Part shown: in pieces, positions 27,366-35,476 of the stretch
Numbering within the stretch: the stretch's first letter is position 1
Layout of the letters: each line of letters begins with the position of its first letter
Assembly: GCF_000153465.1 (NCBI RefSeq)
Contig: NZ_CH672387.1
Location: 2,271,903-2,335,902, forward strand
Direction: 5' to 3'
DNA: 64,000 bases
DNA from: Aurantimonas manganoxydans SI85-9A1
GTDB lineage: Bacteria; Pseudomonadota; Alphaproteobacteria; Rhizobiales; Rhizobiaceae
The notes under the pieces: model-generated
Seen by the model: only the letters and a program-made list of their open reading frames with translations
Told to the model about the DNA's origin: nothing
Databases searched by the model: none
Made by a program: the position numbers and the translations under genes

Positions 27366-27389
27366 ATACATGCGATTTTCACGATGTAT
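27366..27389. promoter_or_regulatory. Dyad of the sox island upstream of the MBL gene
   Basis: ATACAT (27366-27371) and ATGTAT (27384-27389) form a perfect inverted repeat with a 12-base spacer. The right arm with its flank, TTCACGATGTAT, is identical to 14838-14849. This is a candidate operator for the SqrR/BigR-type repressor. Confidence 0.55.
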
Positions 27390-27563
27390 AGGCGCTCAAA
27401 GAGGACCGAGTCCGAGTGCGTGGCCTTTGGCCATCGAGGGGTGATGCGCGGAACGCCTGCGCCAGCAGCGCTGCGAACGCCGCAAAACAGCGGCTGAACG
27501 TCTGAGAGAATGATCGGGAAATCGTGCGCTCGACGAAGACGGCTACCGTCTTCGGAGAAATGC

Positions 27564-27640
27564 TGGTCGGAGTGGCAGGATTCGAACCTGCGACCCCCTC
27601 GTCCCGAACGAGGTGCGCTACCAGGCTGCGCTACACTCCG
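27564..27640 (-). tRNA. tRNA-Pro (anticodon CGG)
   Basis: A 77-base cloverleaf on the minus strand with encoded CCA. The acceptor stem pairs CGGAGTG with CACTCCG, the D arm has TAGCGCAGCCTGGTAGCG, the anticodon loop TTCGGGA carries CGG between CCTCG and CGAGG, and the T arm has GGTTCGAATCC. Confidence 0.97.
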
Positions 27641-27655
27641 TGACCTGCGCCGCGG

Positions 27656-27684
27656 TGTATAGCGACGGTGTCCTTCGCCTGCAA
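27656..27684 (-). promoter_or_regulatory. Likely promoter of tRNA-Pro
   Basis: On the minus strand TTGCAG (27679-27684) and TATACA (27656-27661) are 17 bases apart, ending 15 bases before the tRNA 5' end. Spacing and hexamers are good for the housekeeping sigma factor. Confidence 0.55.
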
Positions 27685-27777
27685 GCGCAGATCACGCATT
27701 CTGTCGTGCAAATTTCGCATTTTCCGCCGGCGGTGCCGGCAAGGCGATCGCGCCGTCCCGATCCGGCGCCGGACGGC

Positions 27778-28191
27778 TCAGATCCCGGCCTCGTTCCGGC
27801 TGCATTCGGCGCAGCGGCCGTTGATCTCGATCGAGGTGCGCACCGGCCGGAACCCTTCCGATTCCGCCCAGCCCTGCAGCCTTTCGCAGATCACGTCATC
27901 GGAGAATTCCCAGACCCGGGCGCAGGATTCGCAGATGCCGAAGGCGATCATGGCACTGCCGTGATGTTCGCCCGGATGGGTGCAGGCGACGAAGGCCTTG
28001 CGGCTGTCGATCCGGTGGATCAGGCCGCAATCGATCAGCTTGTCGAGGGCGCGATAGACCTGCAGCGGCGCGCGAAACCCCTCGTCACGCAGGCGATCGA
28101 GGATGGTGTAGGCGCTCAATGGTTCGTCCGCTCCGTCGAGCGTGTCGAAGACGAGGCTCTGGTTGCGGGTGAGATTCGGGCGGGCGCTCAT
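27778..28191 (-). CDS. zur: Zur, zinc uptake repressor (Fur family)
   Basis: A 137-residue Fur-family repressor that shuts off zinc import when zinc-loaded. The winged helix is followed by a dimerisation domain with the structural zinc site C87, C90 (CESC) and C127, C130 (CAEC), and the metal-sensing HPGEHHG segment (72-78). Its ATG overlaps the znuB stop (ATGA), so it is made with the importer it controls. The target sites are seen between znuC and znuA. Confidence 0.95.
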   Translation of the reverse strand: MSARPNLTRNQSLVFDTLDGADEPLSAYTILDRLRDEGFRAPLQVYRALDKLIDCGLIHRIDSRKAFVACTHPGEHHGSAMIAFGICESCARVWEFSDDVICERLQGWAESEGFRPVRTSIEINGRCAECSRNEAGI

Positions 28192-29012
28192 CGCGATGCC
28201 TCCGCGGCCGGGTCGCGCGCCGCGCCGCGCAGCGGCCAGGGCAGCAGGCTGACAAGGAACAGGGCGAGCGCGGCCACAACGATGGACGGGCCCGACGGCG
28301 TATCGAAGTGCAGCGAGCCGAACAGCCCCCCCGCCGCCGCCGCCGCACCGACGCCGGCGGCCAGCAGCGCCATCAGTTCCGGCGTCGCGGCGAAGCGCCG
28401 GGCAGTCGCGGCGGGAATGATCAGCAGCGAGGTGATCAGCAGGATGCCGACGATCTTCATGGCGATGGCGATGACCAGCGCCATCAGCAGCATGAACAGG
28501 AAGCGGGTGCGTTCGGGCGACAGGCCCTCGGCCTCGGCGAGCTCGGCGCTGACGGTCGATGCCAGCAGCGGGCGCCACAAAAACAGCATGCCGACGAGAA
28601 TCACCACGCCACCGAGATAGATCGCCAGGAGATCGACGCGGGAGACGGCGAGAATGTCGCCGAAGAGGAAGCCCATCAAATCGATCCGCACCCAGGTCAT
28701 GAAGGCGATCAGCACCAGGCCGAGGGCGAGCGTGGAATGGGACAGGATGCCCAGCAGCGCGTCGGTGGAGAGCCCGCCGCGCCGCTGCAAGAGGACCAGC
28801 GCGGCGGCGACGATTGCGGCGACGCCGAAGACGCCGAGCATCAGGTCGATCTCGAAGGCGGTGGACAGGGCGACGCCGAGCAGCGCCGAATGGGCCATCG
28901 TGTCGCCGAAATAGGCCATGCGCCGCCACACGACGAAGCAGCCGAGCGGTCCGGCGACCAGCGCGATGCCGATGCCGGCGAGAACCGCACGGACGAAGAA
29001 ATCATCGAGCAT
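28188..29012 (-). CDS. znuB: ZnuB, zinc ABC transporter permease
   Basis: Inner-membrane permease of the ZnuABC high-affinity zinc importer. The 274-residue protein starts MLDDFFVRAVLAGIGIALVA and has at least seven hydrophobic helices with the ABC-3 family features GDTMAHSALLGVAL and SLLIIPAATARRFA. The ATG at 29010-29012 overlaps the end of znuC by 11 bases. The last residues overlap the zur start. Confidence 0.95.
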   Translation of the reverse strand: MLDDFFVRAVLAGIGIALVAGPLGCFVVWRRMAYFGDTMAHSALLGVALSTAFEIDLMLGVFGVAAIVAAALVLLQRRGGLSTDALLGILSHSTLALGLVLIAFMTWVRIDLMGFLFGDILAVSRVDLLAIYLGGVVILVGMLFLWRPLLASTVSAELAEAEGLSPERTRFLFMLLMALVIAIAMKIVGILLITSLLIIPAATARRFAATPELMALLAAGVGAAAAAGGLFGSLHFDTPSGPSIVVAALALFLVSLLPWPLRGAARDPAAEASR

Positions 29013-29922
29013 CGACGGGCTCCTTGCGGATCGTGCCCGCATTCTCGGCTTCAGCCGGCGTCGCGTGCGAGCCGTGGTGGTGATGGTGGTCATGGCCGGC
29101 GTGGTGATCGTGCGCGCCATGGTGCCCGGCAACGGGCGTGCACTCGTCGTCGATGGTGCCATCGGCGAAGCGGACGCGCCCGTCGGGCAGATGGGCGTGA
29201 TCGTGATGATGGGCGTAGATCGCCAGCGTCTCGGCGGCGCGCGGTCCGAACATCCGCTGATAGGCCGGCGAGGACGCGACCGACTGGGGCGAGCCCTGGC
29301 AGCAGACATGGCCGTTGAGGCAGACCACCGTGTCGGTCTTGGCCATCACCACGTGCAGGTCATGGGAGACCAGCAGGATGCCGCAGCCCTCGCTGTCCCG
29401 GATATCGGAGATCAGGTCGTAGAGCGCCACCTCGCCGGAGAAGTCGACGCCCTGCACCGGTTCGTCGAGGACCAGGAGATCCGGCTTGCGCAGCATGGCG
29501 CGGGCCAGCAGCGCCCGCTGGAACTCGCCGCCGGACAGGTGATGCACTTCCGAGCGGGCCAGATGCCCGATACCGACACGCGCCAGCGCCGCCTCGACGG
29601 CGGACCGCGTCGCCGGATTGGTCAGCGTCATCAGCCGTTCGACGCTCAGCGGCAGGGTCCAGTCGATGGACAGCTTCTGAGGGACATAGCCGATGGTCAG
29701 CTTCGCGGCGCGGCGCACCGTGCCCTCGTCCGGGGCCAGCACGCCGATGGCGCTGCGGGCGGTCGTCGACTTGCCGGAGCCGTTCGGCCCGATCAGCGTG
29801 ACGATCTCGCCGCGCCGCAAGGTCAGGTCGATGCCGCGCACCAGCCAGCGGCCGGACCGGCGCACGCCGACCCCCCGCATTTCGACCAGGGCGTTCGGTT
29901 CCGTCGGAGGCTGGTGGCGCAT
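29002..29922 (-). CDS. znuC: ZnuC, zinc ABC transporter ATPase with His-rich tail
   Basis: ATPase of the zinc importer. The 306-residue protein has Walker A GPNGSGKST (45-53), signature LSGGEFQRALLARA, Walker B DLLVLDEP and the switch His in LVSHDLH. The C-terminal about 70 residues are strikingly rich in His and Asp (HHHDHAH, then a longer HH/DH cluster), which suggests a cytoplasmic zinc-binding tail, as known in several ZnuC proteins. It is the first gene of the leftward znuC-znuB-zur unit, divergent from znuA. Confidence 0.95.
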   Translation of the reverse strand: MRHQPPTEPNALVEMRGVGVRRSGRWLVRGIDLTLRRGEIVTLIGPNGSGKSTTARSAIGVLAPDEGTVRRAAKLTIGYVPQKLSIDWTLPLSVERLMTLTNPATRSAVEAALARVGIGHLARSEVHHLSGGEFQRALLARAMLRKPDLLVLDEPVQGVDFSGEVALYDLISDIRDSEGCGILLVSHDLHVVMAKTDTVVCLNGHVCCQGSPQSVASSPAYQRMFGPRAAETLAIYAHHHDHAHLPDGRVRFADGTIDDECTPVAGHHGAHDHHAGHDHHHHHGSHATPAEAENAGTIRKEPVDAR

Positions 29923-29950
29923 GCGATACCTGCAAATGAGGACTTGTCGA

Positions 29951-30008
29951 GCGATATGGCAGACGTTATAGCATTACGCAAGCTGGACGTTATGACATAA
30001 CATATCGC
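29951..30008. promoter_or_regulatory. Double Zur box in the znuC-znuA divergent promoter
   Basis: Two dyads with the same core lie 24 bases apart: GTTATGACATAAC (29989-30001), perfect around one central base, and GTTATAGCATTAC (29965-29977), one base pair less regular. They match the rhizobial Zur-box type GTTATNNNATAAC. The pair is itself enclosed by an 8-bp perfect inverted repeat, GCGATATG (29951-29958) and CATATCGC (30001-30008). Repression of both directions by Zur follows. Confidence 0.8.
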
Positions 30009-30036
30009 TTCACCTCGACACCGGAAGGTTCCCACC

Positions 30037-31071
30037 ATGCGCATGCTCCGCCTCCTGCTTCTCGCCAGCGCCACGTCGCTGGCATCCTTCGCCCCGGCCC
30101 AGGCCGAGGCGCCCAAGGTCATCGCGTCGATCAAGCCGGTCCATTCGCTCGTCTCTTCGGTCATGGCGGGCGTCGGCGAGCCGGCGCTGCTGGTCGCGGG
30201 TTCGGCGTCTCCGCATACCTACGCCATGAAGCCGTCGGATGCCGCCGCCCTGCAGGACGCCGACATCGTCTTCTGGGTCGGCGATGCGCTGGAGACATTC
30301 CTCGTCAAGCCGATCGAGACGATGGCAGGCGACGCCACCAGCGTCGAGCTGGTCGACACGCCGGGCCTGGAAACACTGCCCTTCCGCGAGGGTGGTCCGT
30401 TCGAGGAGCATAAGGACGAGGAAGACGGTCACGACAAGGCCGGGCATGAGGGCCGCGAGCATGGCGAGACCGGCCATGAAGACCATGCGCAGGCCGACGG
30501 CGACCACAAGGACGGGGAGCACGCCAGGGAAGCGCATGGCCACGATCATGGCGAGGTGGACATGCATGTCTGGCTCGACCCGTTGAATGCCCGCGCCATG
30601 ACCGCGCATATCGCCAGCGTCCTGTCGGATGCCGATCCCGAAAACGCCGCCAGATATCAGGACAACGCCAAAGAGCTGGACGCCCGACTGGCGGGGCTGA
30701 TCGCCGAGATCGACGGGCAACTCGCCGAGGTCCGCGGCACGCCCTTCATCGTCTTCCACGACGCCTACCAGTATTTCGAGCATCGCTTCGACGTGAAGGC
30801 GGCAGGCTCGATCACCGTCAGTCCCGACCGGCTTCCGGGCGCCCTGCGGATCGCCGAGATCCAGGCGAAGGTTCGCGACAGCCGCGCTGCCTGCGTCTTC
30901 GCCGAACCCCAGTTCGAGCCGCAGCTCGTCGATGTGGCGATCGAGGGATCGGCGGCGCGTTCCGGGGTGCTCGACCCGGAAGGCGCTAGCATCCCCGAGG
31001 GGCCGGAGCTGTATTTCACCTTGCTCGGCGATCTGGCGGGCTCGCTGCGGAGCTGCCTGGCGGGCGAATAA
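30037..31071 (+). CDS. znuA: ZnuA, periplasmic zinc-binding protein
   Basis: Solute-binding component delivering zinc to ZnuB. The 344-residue protein has a signal peptide (1-23, ending AQAE) and the zinc-ligand histidines of cluster A-I proteins (SPHTYAMKPSD, MHVWLDP, VFHDAYQYFE). A long His/Asp/Glu-rich loop (about 124-179) captures or stores zinc, as in other ZnuA proteins. GGAAGG stands eight bases before the ATG. Two Zur boxes lie upstream. Confidence 0.96.
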   Translation: MRMLRLLLLASATSLASFAPAQAEAPKVIASIKPVHSLVSSVMAGVGEPALLVAGSASPHTYAMKPSDAAALQDADIVFWVGDALETFLVKPIETMAGDATSVELVDTPGLETLPFREGGPFEEHKDEEDGHDKAGHEGREHGETGHEDHAQADGDHKDGEHAREAHGHDHGEVDMHVWLDPLNARAMTAHIASVLSDADPENAARYQDNAKELDARLAGLIAEIDGQLAEVRGTPFIVFHDAYQYFEHRFDVKAAGSITVSPDRLPGALRIAEIQAKVRDSRAACVFAEPQFEPQLVDVAIEGSAARSGVLDPEGASIPEGPELYFTLLGDLAGSLRSCLAGE

Positions 31072-31081
31072 ACCGATCAAC

Positions 31082-31109
31082 CTGCGGCCGCGCCCCGAGG
31101 CGGTCGCAG
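31082..31109. terminator. Hairpin between convergent znuA and liuC
   Basis: CTGCGGCCGC (31082-31091) pairs with GCGGTCGCAG (31100-31109) with one mismatch and an 8-base loop, in the 49-base gap between converging genes. It lacks a T-run and could stop transcription from either side only with help. Confidence 0.45.
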
Positions 31110-31120
31110 CCCGGACTGCG

Positions 31121-31903
31121 TCAGCCGGCGAAGGCGGCAGGCCGCTTGTCGAAGAAGGCGCCGACGCCCTCGCGGGCATCGGCCGTCTCCCAGGTGTCGG
31201 CGAGCCGCCGGGCGGTCTCCTCCAGCGTCGCATCGTCGATGACGGGACCGAGCGACCGGGCCAGGTTCTTGGACGCCGCCACCGCGGCGGGCGAACAGGC
31301 GAGATAGGGTGTCACTTCCGCCGCGATCGCCGCATCCAGCTCGTTCGCCGGAACCGCCTTTGCCAGAAGCCCGAGATCGACAGCCTCGGCCGCGCCGAAT
31401 AGCCGGGCCGACGTGAAGACCCGGCGGGCCCGCCCCTCGCCCATGCGGGCCAGGACGTAGGGCGAGATGGTCGCCGGGATCAGGCCGAGCTTCGTCTCGG
31501 TGAAGGCAAAGCGCGCCGCGTCGCTGGCGATGGCGACGTCGCAGACCGAGATCAGCCCGAGACCGCCGCCGAAGGCCTGGCCATTGATCCGGCCGATCAG
31601 GGGTTTGGGCAATTCGTTCAGCGCCCTGAGCATGCCGGCGAGTTTCATCGCCTCGGCGATGCGGTCCGCGCGGGTGGCAGCGAACTGGGCCTTCATCCAG
31701 TTGAGATCGGCGCCGGCCGAAAAGCTGCGCCCTTCGCCGGTCAGGACGACCACCCGCACCGCCGGATCGCCGCCAAGCTGGCGCGCCGCCTCGTGCAATT
31801 CGCCGATCATCGCCGCATCCATGGCGTTGTGGCGCTCGGCCCGCGTCAGGGTGAGCGTCGCGACGCCCCTCTCGTCGGTGTCGATGCGGATCGTGTCGGT
31901 CAT
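31121..31903 (-). CDS. liuC: Methylglutaconyl-CoA hydratase (enoyl-CoA hydratase family)
   Basis: Crotonase-fold enzyme of 260 residues, likely hydrating 3-methylglutaconyl-CoA to HMG-CoA, the fourth step of leucine degradation after transamination. Oxyanion-hole motifs are seen at SAGADLNWMK (62-71) and AFGGGLGLISVCDVAIAS (about 109-126). The specificity is inferred from the operon: it is the last gene after isovaleryl-CoA dehydrogenase, methylcrotonyl-CoA carboxylase and HMG-CoA lyase. Its start follows HMG-CoA lyase by 32 bases. Confidence 0.88.
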   Translation of the reverse strand: MTDTIRIDTDERGVATLTLTRAERHNAMDAAMIGELHEAARQLGGDPAVRVVVLTGEGRSFSAGADLNWMKAQFAATRADRIAEAMKLAGMLRALNELPKPLIGRINGQAFGGGLGLISVCDVAIASDAARFAFTETKLGLIPATISPYVLARMGEGRARRVFTSARLFGAAEAVDLGLLAKAVPANELDAAIAAEVTPYLACSPAAVAASKNLARSLGPVIDDATLEETARRLADTWETADAREGVGAFFDKRPAAFAG

Positions 31904-31935
31904 GGTGTCTCCCCGGCCCTGCGGCCGTCATGCGA

Positions 31936-32808
31936 TCAGGCGCCAGCGGGCTCGGCCGGCCGCAGCGTGCGCGCGAAGGCGGCAGCCTCTGCCAGCGCGG
32001 CGGGGTCCAGCCCCGTTTCGAAGCCGCGCTGCCGCAGCAGCGCATCGACCTTCAGCGTGTCGACATTGCCCTTGGCGCCGGGTGCATAGGGACAGCCGCC
32101 CAGCCCGCCGACGGCGGCATCGAAGGTCCTCAGGCCGAATTCCAGGCTGGCGGCGATGTTGTCGAGCGCGCGGTTGGTGGTGTCGTGGTAATGGCCGGCG
32201 AGCCGCGCGGCCGGCGCGACGTCCAGCACCGCCGTCAGCATCGCGGGGATGGTCTCGGGCGTGCCGCGACCGATCGTGTCGCCCAGCGAGACCTCGTAGC
32301 AGCCCATGGCGAGGAGCGCCTCGGTGACGGCGGCCACCGCGCCGGGCGCGACCGGCCCCTCATAGGGGCAGTCGGTGACGCAGGAAACATAGCCGCGTAC
32401 CGGCACCCCCGCGGTCTTCGCGGCCTCGGCCACCGGGCGGAACCGCTCGAGGCTCTCGGCGATCGAGCAATTGATGTTCTTCCGGCTGAAACTCTCCGAA
32501 GCAGCACCGAAGATCGCCACTTCATCGGCTTTCGCCGCGCGCGCCGCCTCGAAGCCGCGCAGGTTGGGAGTGAGCGCCGTATAGGCAATGCCCGGCCGGC
32601 GGACGATGCCGGCCAGTACCTCGGCCGCATCGGCCAGTTGCGGCACCCATTTCGGCGAGACGAAGCTGGTCACCTCGATCTTGGCGAAGCCGCAGGTGGA
32701 CAGGAGATCGACCAGCCGGATCTTGTCGTCCGTGGCGATCAGGCACTTTTCGTTCTGCAGCCCGTCGCGCGGACTCATCTCGAAGAGGGTGATGGCGGAC
32801 GCGGTCAT
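31936..32808 (-). CDS. liuE: Hydroxymethylglutaryl-CoA lyase
   Basis: Cleaves HMG-CoA to acetoacetate and acetyl-CoA, the final step of leucine catabolism. The 290-residue TIM-barrel protein starts MTASAITLFEMSPRDGLQNE with the substrate and metal motif SPRDGLQNE. It contains SLGDTIGRGTP, the metal ligands HYHDTTNRA, and the catalytic loop GGLGGCPYAPGAKGN. The ATG at 32806-32808 overlaps the stop of the glutathione-transferase gene. Confidence 0.95.
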   Translation of the reverse strand: MTASAITLFEMSPRDGLQNEKCLIATDDKIRLVDLLSTCGFAKIEVTSFVSPKWVPQLADAAEVLAGIVRRPGIAYTALTPNLRGFEAARAAKADEVAIFGAASESFSRKNINCSIAESLERFRPVAEAAKTAGVPVRGYVSCVTDCPYEGPVAPGAVAAVTEALLAMGCYEVSLGDTIGRGTPETIPAMLTAVLDVAPAARLAGHYHDTTNRALDNIAASLEFGLRTFDAAVGGLGGCPYAPGAKGNVDTLKVDALLRQRGFETGLDPAALAEAAAFARTLRPAEPAGA

Positions 32809-33467
32809 GACGGCTCGAAATAGCGTTCGCGCGTATAGATGCGATGGGCCGCATCCGGGGCCGGCAACGCGGCACGGAAGGCCGGCCGCTCGGCCAGACA
32901 CGCGTAGTAGGCCGCAATACGCGGAAACGCGGCAAGGTCGGTGAACAGCCGCGCGATGTGGATGCTGTAGCCGACCCCGACATCCACCGCCGAGAAGCCG
33001 GAGGCCAGCAGATGATCGCGACCATCCAGCCGGTCCTCGACGACGCCGAGTGCCTTTTCCAGACGCCGCGTCTCCAGCTTGACGAGGGTCGCCGATTGCA
33101 GCGCCGGATCGGTAATGACGAGGATCTGCTGGGTGAGGCTGGCCACATGCACCGAGACCGTCTCGGCATAATGCAGCCATTGCAGCCATTCGGCCCGCTC
33201 CGGCGTGCCGGGGGCCCGCCAGAGGCCGGAGTCGCGCCCATAGGTCTCGCAGAGATATTCGGCGATGGCGCCGCTTTCGAACAAAGTCACCGGCCCGTCA
33301 ACCAGCGCCGGCACCCGGCCGAGCGGATGCACCGCAAGGTAGGCGGGATCGCGCAGTTCCCGGCCAAAGGGATGGACGATCACGTCCACGTCCAGCCCCA
33401 GTTCGTGGATCAGCCAGAGCGAGCGCATCGAGCGCGCCTCGTGGCAATGGTGGAGGGTGAGGGTCAT
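32805..33467 (-). CDS. Glutathione S-transferase family protein in the leucine operon
   Basis: A 220-residue protein of the GST superfamily: the thioredoxin-like N-terminal domain has the glutathione-binding PALVD and LFESGAIAEYLCETYG (about 51-76), followed by an all-helical C-terminal domain. The substrate cannot be told. It overlaps both neighbours by 4 bases (ATGA), so it is firmly part of the isovalerate operon between the carboxylase alpha subunit and HMG-CoA lyase. It is not a pathway enzyme; detoxifying electrophilic enoyl-CoA by-products is an inference. Confidence 0.88.
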   Translation of the reverse strand: MTLTLHHCHEARSMRSLWLIHELGLDVDVIVHPFGRELRDPAYLAVHPLGRVPALVDGPVTLFESGAIAEYLCETYGRDSGLWRAPGTPERAEWLQWLHYAETVSVHVASLTQQILVITDPALQSATLVKLETRRLEKALGVVEDRLDGRDHLLASGFSAVDVGVGYSIHIARLFTDLAAFPRIAAYYACLAERPAFRAALPAPDAAHRIYTRERYFEPS

Positions 33468-35473
33468 CCGGCCTCGGGCTCCAGCACCAGAAGCAGCGCG
33501 CCATCCTCGACCTGATCGCCCTCGTCCACCAGCAGCTCGGCGACCGTGCCGTCGCGCGGGCTCTTCAGCGTGTGCTCCATCTTCATCGCCTCGAGCACGA
33601 TCAGCGCCTCGCCTTTCGTCACCGTGGCCCCGGCCTTCACCGCGACCAGTTTGACCAGACCCGGCATCGGCGCGGCGACGCGGTCGCCCCCGCCGCCCTC
33701 GTCGGCATGGGCCATGGCGCTGTAATCGGCGAAGCGATGCGCCGCCCCGTCGAGGAAGACGGTCAATGCGTCCGCCTCACCGGCAATTGCGGCGCCGAAG
33801 ACGCGGCCCTCGGTCTCGACGCGGATCGTGTTGCCGCCGCCTGGGACCTCGGCCAGCGCCAGTTCCAATGTCGCCCCCTCGGCTGCGACCGAAAAGCGGC
33901 CCTTGCCGAGATCGGAGACGATCAGGTCGTGACGCGTGTTCCCCTCGCCCTCGAAGCGCGCGGCCTGCCGGGCAACGCCCCACGCGCGAAACCCGCGTAG
34001 CCTCGTCCAGGGATCGGCGCCCTGATCGCCCGACCCGTCGCCGGCTGCCGGGACATGGCCCAGCTGCGCCAAGGCGGCGATCGCCGCAGCTTCGGCGGAG
34101 CGGGCTTCGGGCGCGGTCAGCGCCTCCTGGTCGCGTCCGATCAGGCCGGTATCGACGTCGCCGGCGGCGAAATCCGCATGGCTTGCCAGCCGCGACAGGA
34201 AGGCGACGTTGGTCACCGATCCGGCAATGCGGGTTTCGGCCAGTGCGGCGCGCAACAGCCCCAGGGCACTGGCCCGGTCGGGTCCGTGGACGATCAGCTT
34301 GGCGATCATCGGATCGTAATGCGGGGTGATCCGGTCGCCTTCCCGCACCCCGGTGTCGATGCGGGCGCCTGTCGCCGGAAACCGCAGATGGGTCAGCGTG
34401 CCGGTCGCGGGCAGGAAGCCGCGCGCCGCATCCTCGGCATAGATCCGCGCCTCGAAAGCGTGGCCGTCGATCGCCAGATCAGACTGGGCGAAGGGCAGTG
34501 GCTCGCCGGAGGCGACGCGCAATTGCAGCTCGACCAGATCCAGCCCGGTGACCGCCTCGGTGACCGGATGCTCCACCTGCAGGCGGGTGTTCATCTCCAT
34601 GAACCAGAACCGGTCCGGCCGCAGCCCGTCGGAGGCGTCGACGATGAACTCGATCGTGCCTGCGCCGGCATAGCCGATGGCCTTGGCCGCGGTGACCGCC
34701 GCTTCGCCCATGGCCGCGCGCATCTCGGCCGGCATGCCGGGCGCCGGCGCTTCCTCGATCACCTTCTGGTGGCGCCGCTGCAGTGAACAGTCGCGCTCGA
34801 ACAGATGCACGGCGTTGCCATGACTGTCGCCGAAGACTTGGATCTCGATATGCCGGGGCTTCTCGACATATTTCTCGATCAGGCAGTGGGGATCGCCGAA
34901 GGACGCCTGCCCTTCCCGCCTTGCGCCGTCCAGCGCGGCGCGGAACTCTCCGGGATCCTCGACCCGGCGCATGCCCTTGCCGCCGCCGCCGGCCCGCGCC
35001 TTGATCAGCACCGGATAGCCGATCTGGTCGGCCTCGCTGGCGAGGAAGTCCGGGTCCTGTCCGTCGCCGTGATAGCCCGGCACCACCGGCACGCCGGCCT
35101 CATTCATCAGCCGCTTGGCGGCATCCTTCAGGCCCATCGCCCGAATGGCGGAAGCCGACGGGCCGACGAAGATCAGCCCCGCCGCCGTGACGGCATCGAC
35201 GAAATCCGGGTTCTCGGACAGAAAGCCATAGCCCGGGTGAATGGCCTTGGCGCCAATGCGGCGGGCGGCTTCGATGATCCGGTCGCCGCGCAGATAGCTG
35301 TCGGCCACTGCCGCGGAGCCGATCCGCACAGCCTCGTCGGCCATGGCGACATGCATGGCATCGCAATCGGCATCGGAGAACACGGCGACGGTGCGGATGC
35401 CGAGCCGCTTCGCCGTACGGATCACCCGGCAGGCGATCTCGCCACGATTGGCGATGAGGAGGGAGGTGATCAT
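33464..35473 (-). CDS. liuD: Methylcrotonyl-CoA carboxylase, biotin-containing alpha subunit
   Basis: Biotin carboxylase plus biotin-carrier subunit that carboxylates 3-methylcrotonyl-CoA. The 669-residue protein has the biotin carboxylase ATP-grasp domain (RAGGGGKGMR, ERDCSLQRRHQKVIEE, MEMNTRLQVEHPVTE) in residues 1-450, a linker region, and the C-terminal biotinyl domain with EAMKMEH (Lys near 631). Its ATG is 3 bases after the toxin stop, so translation may be coupled to the toxin-antitoxin genes inserted upstream. The operon supports methylcrotonyl- rather than propionyl- or geranyl-CoA. Confidence 0.93.
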   Translation of the reverse strand: MITSLLIANRGEIACRVIRTAKRLGIRTVAVFSDADCDAMHVAMADEAVRIGSAAVADSYLRGDRIIEAARRIGAKAIHPGYGFLSENPDFVDAVTAAGLIFVGPSASAIRAMGLKDAAKRLMNEAGVPVVPGYHGDGQDPDFLASEADQIGYPVLIKARAGGGGKGMRRVEDPGEFRAALDGARREGQASFGDPHCLIEKYVEKPRHIEIQVFGDSHGNAVHLFERDCSLQRRHQKVIEEAPAPGMPAEMRAAMGEAAVTAAKAIGYAGAGTIEFIVDASDGLRPDRFWFMEMNTRLQVEHPVTEAVTGLDLVELQLRVASGEPLPFAQSDLAIDGHAFEARIYAEDAARGFLPATGTLTHLRFPATGARIDTGVREGDRITPHYDPMIAKLIVHGPDRASALGLLRAALAETRIAGSVTNVAFLSRLASHADFAAGDVDTGLIGRDQEALTAPEARSAEAAAIAALAQLGHVPAAGDGSGDQGADPWTRLRGFRAWGVARQAARFEGEGNTRHDLIVSDLGKGRFSVAAEGATLELALAEVPGGGNTIRVETEGRVFGAAIAGEADALTVFLDGAAHRFADYSAMAHADEGGGGDRVAAPMPGLVKLVAVKAGATVTKGEALIVLEAMKMEHTLKSPRDGTVAELLVDEGDQVEDGALLLVLEPEAG

Positions 35474-35476
35474 GGC

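Noticed and set aside
13691-27389. Search for soxEF, soxGH or sqr genes typical of some sox islands
   Set aside because: No flavocytochrome, SoxE cytochrome or sulfide:quinone reductase is encoded here. Only the MBL protein is SoxH-like.
27564-27640. tRNA-Pro as an integration site for a mobile element
   Set aside because: No integrase, no direct repeat of the tRNA 3' end and no change in gene character are visible on either side.
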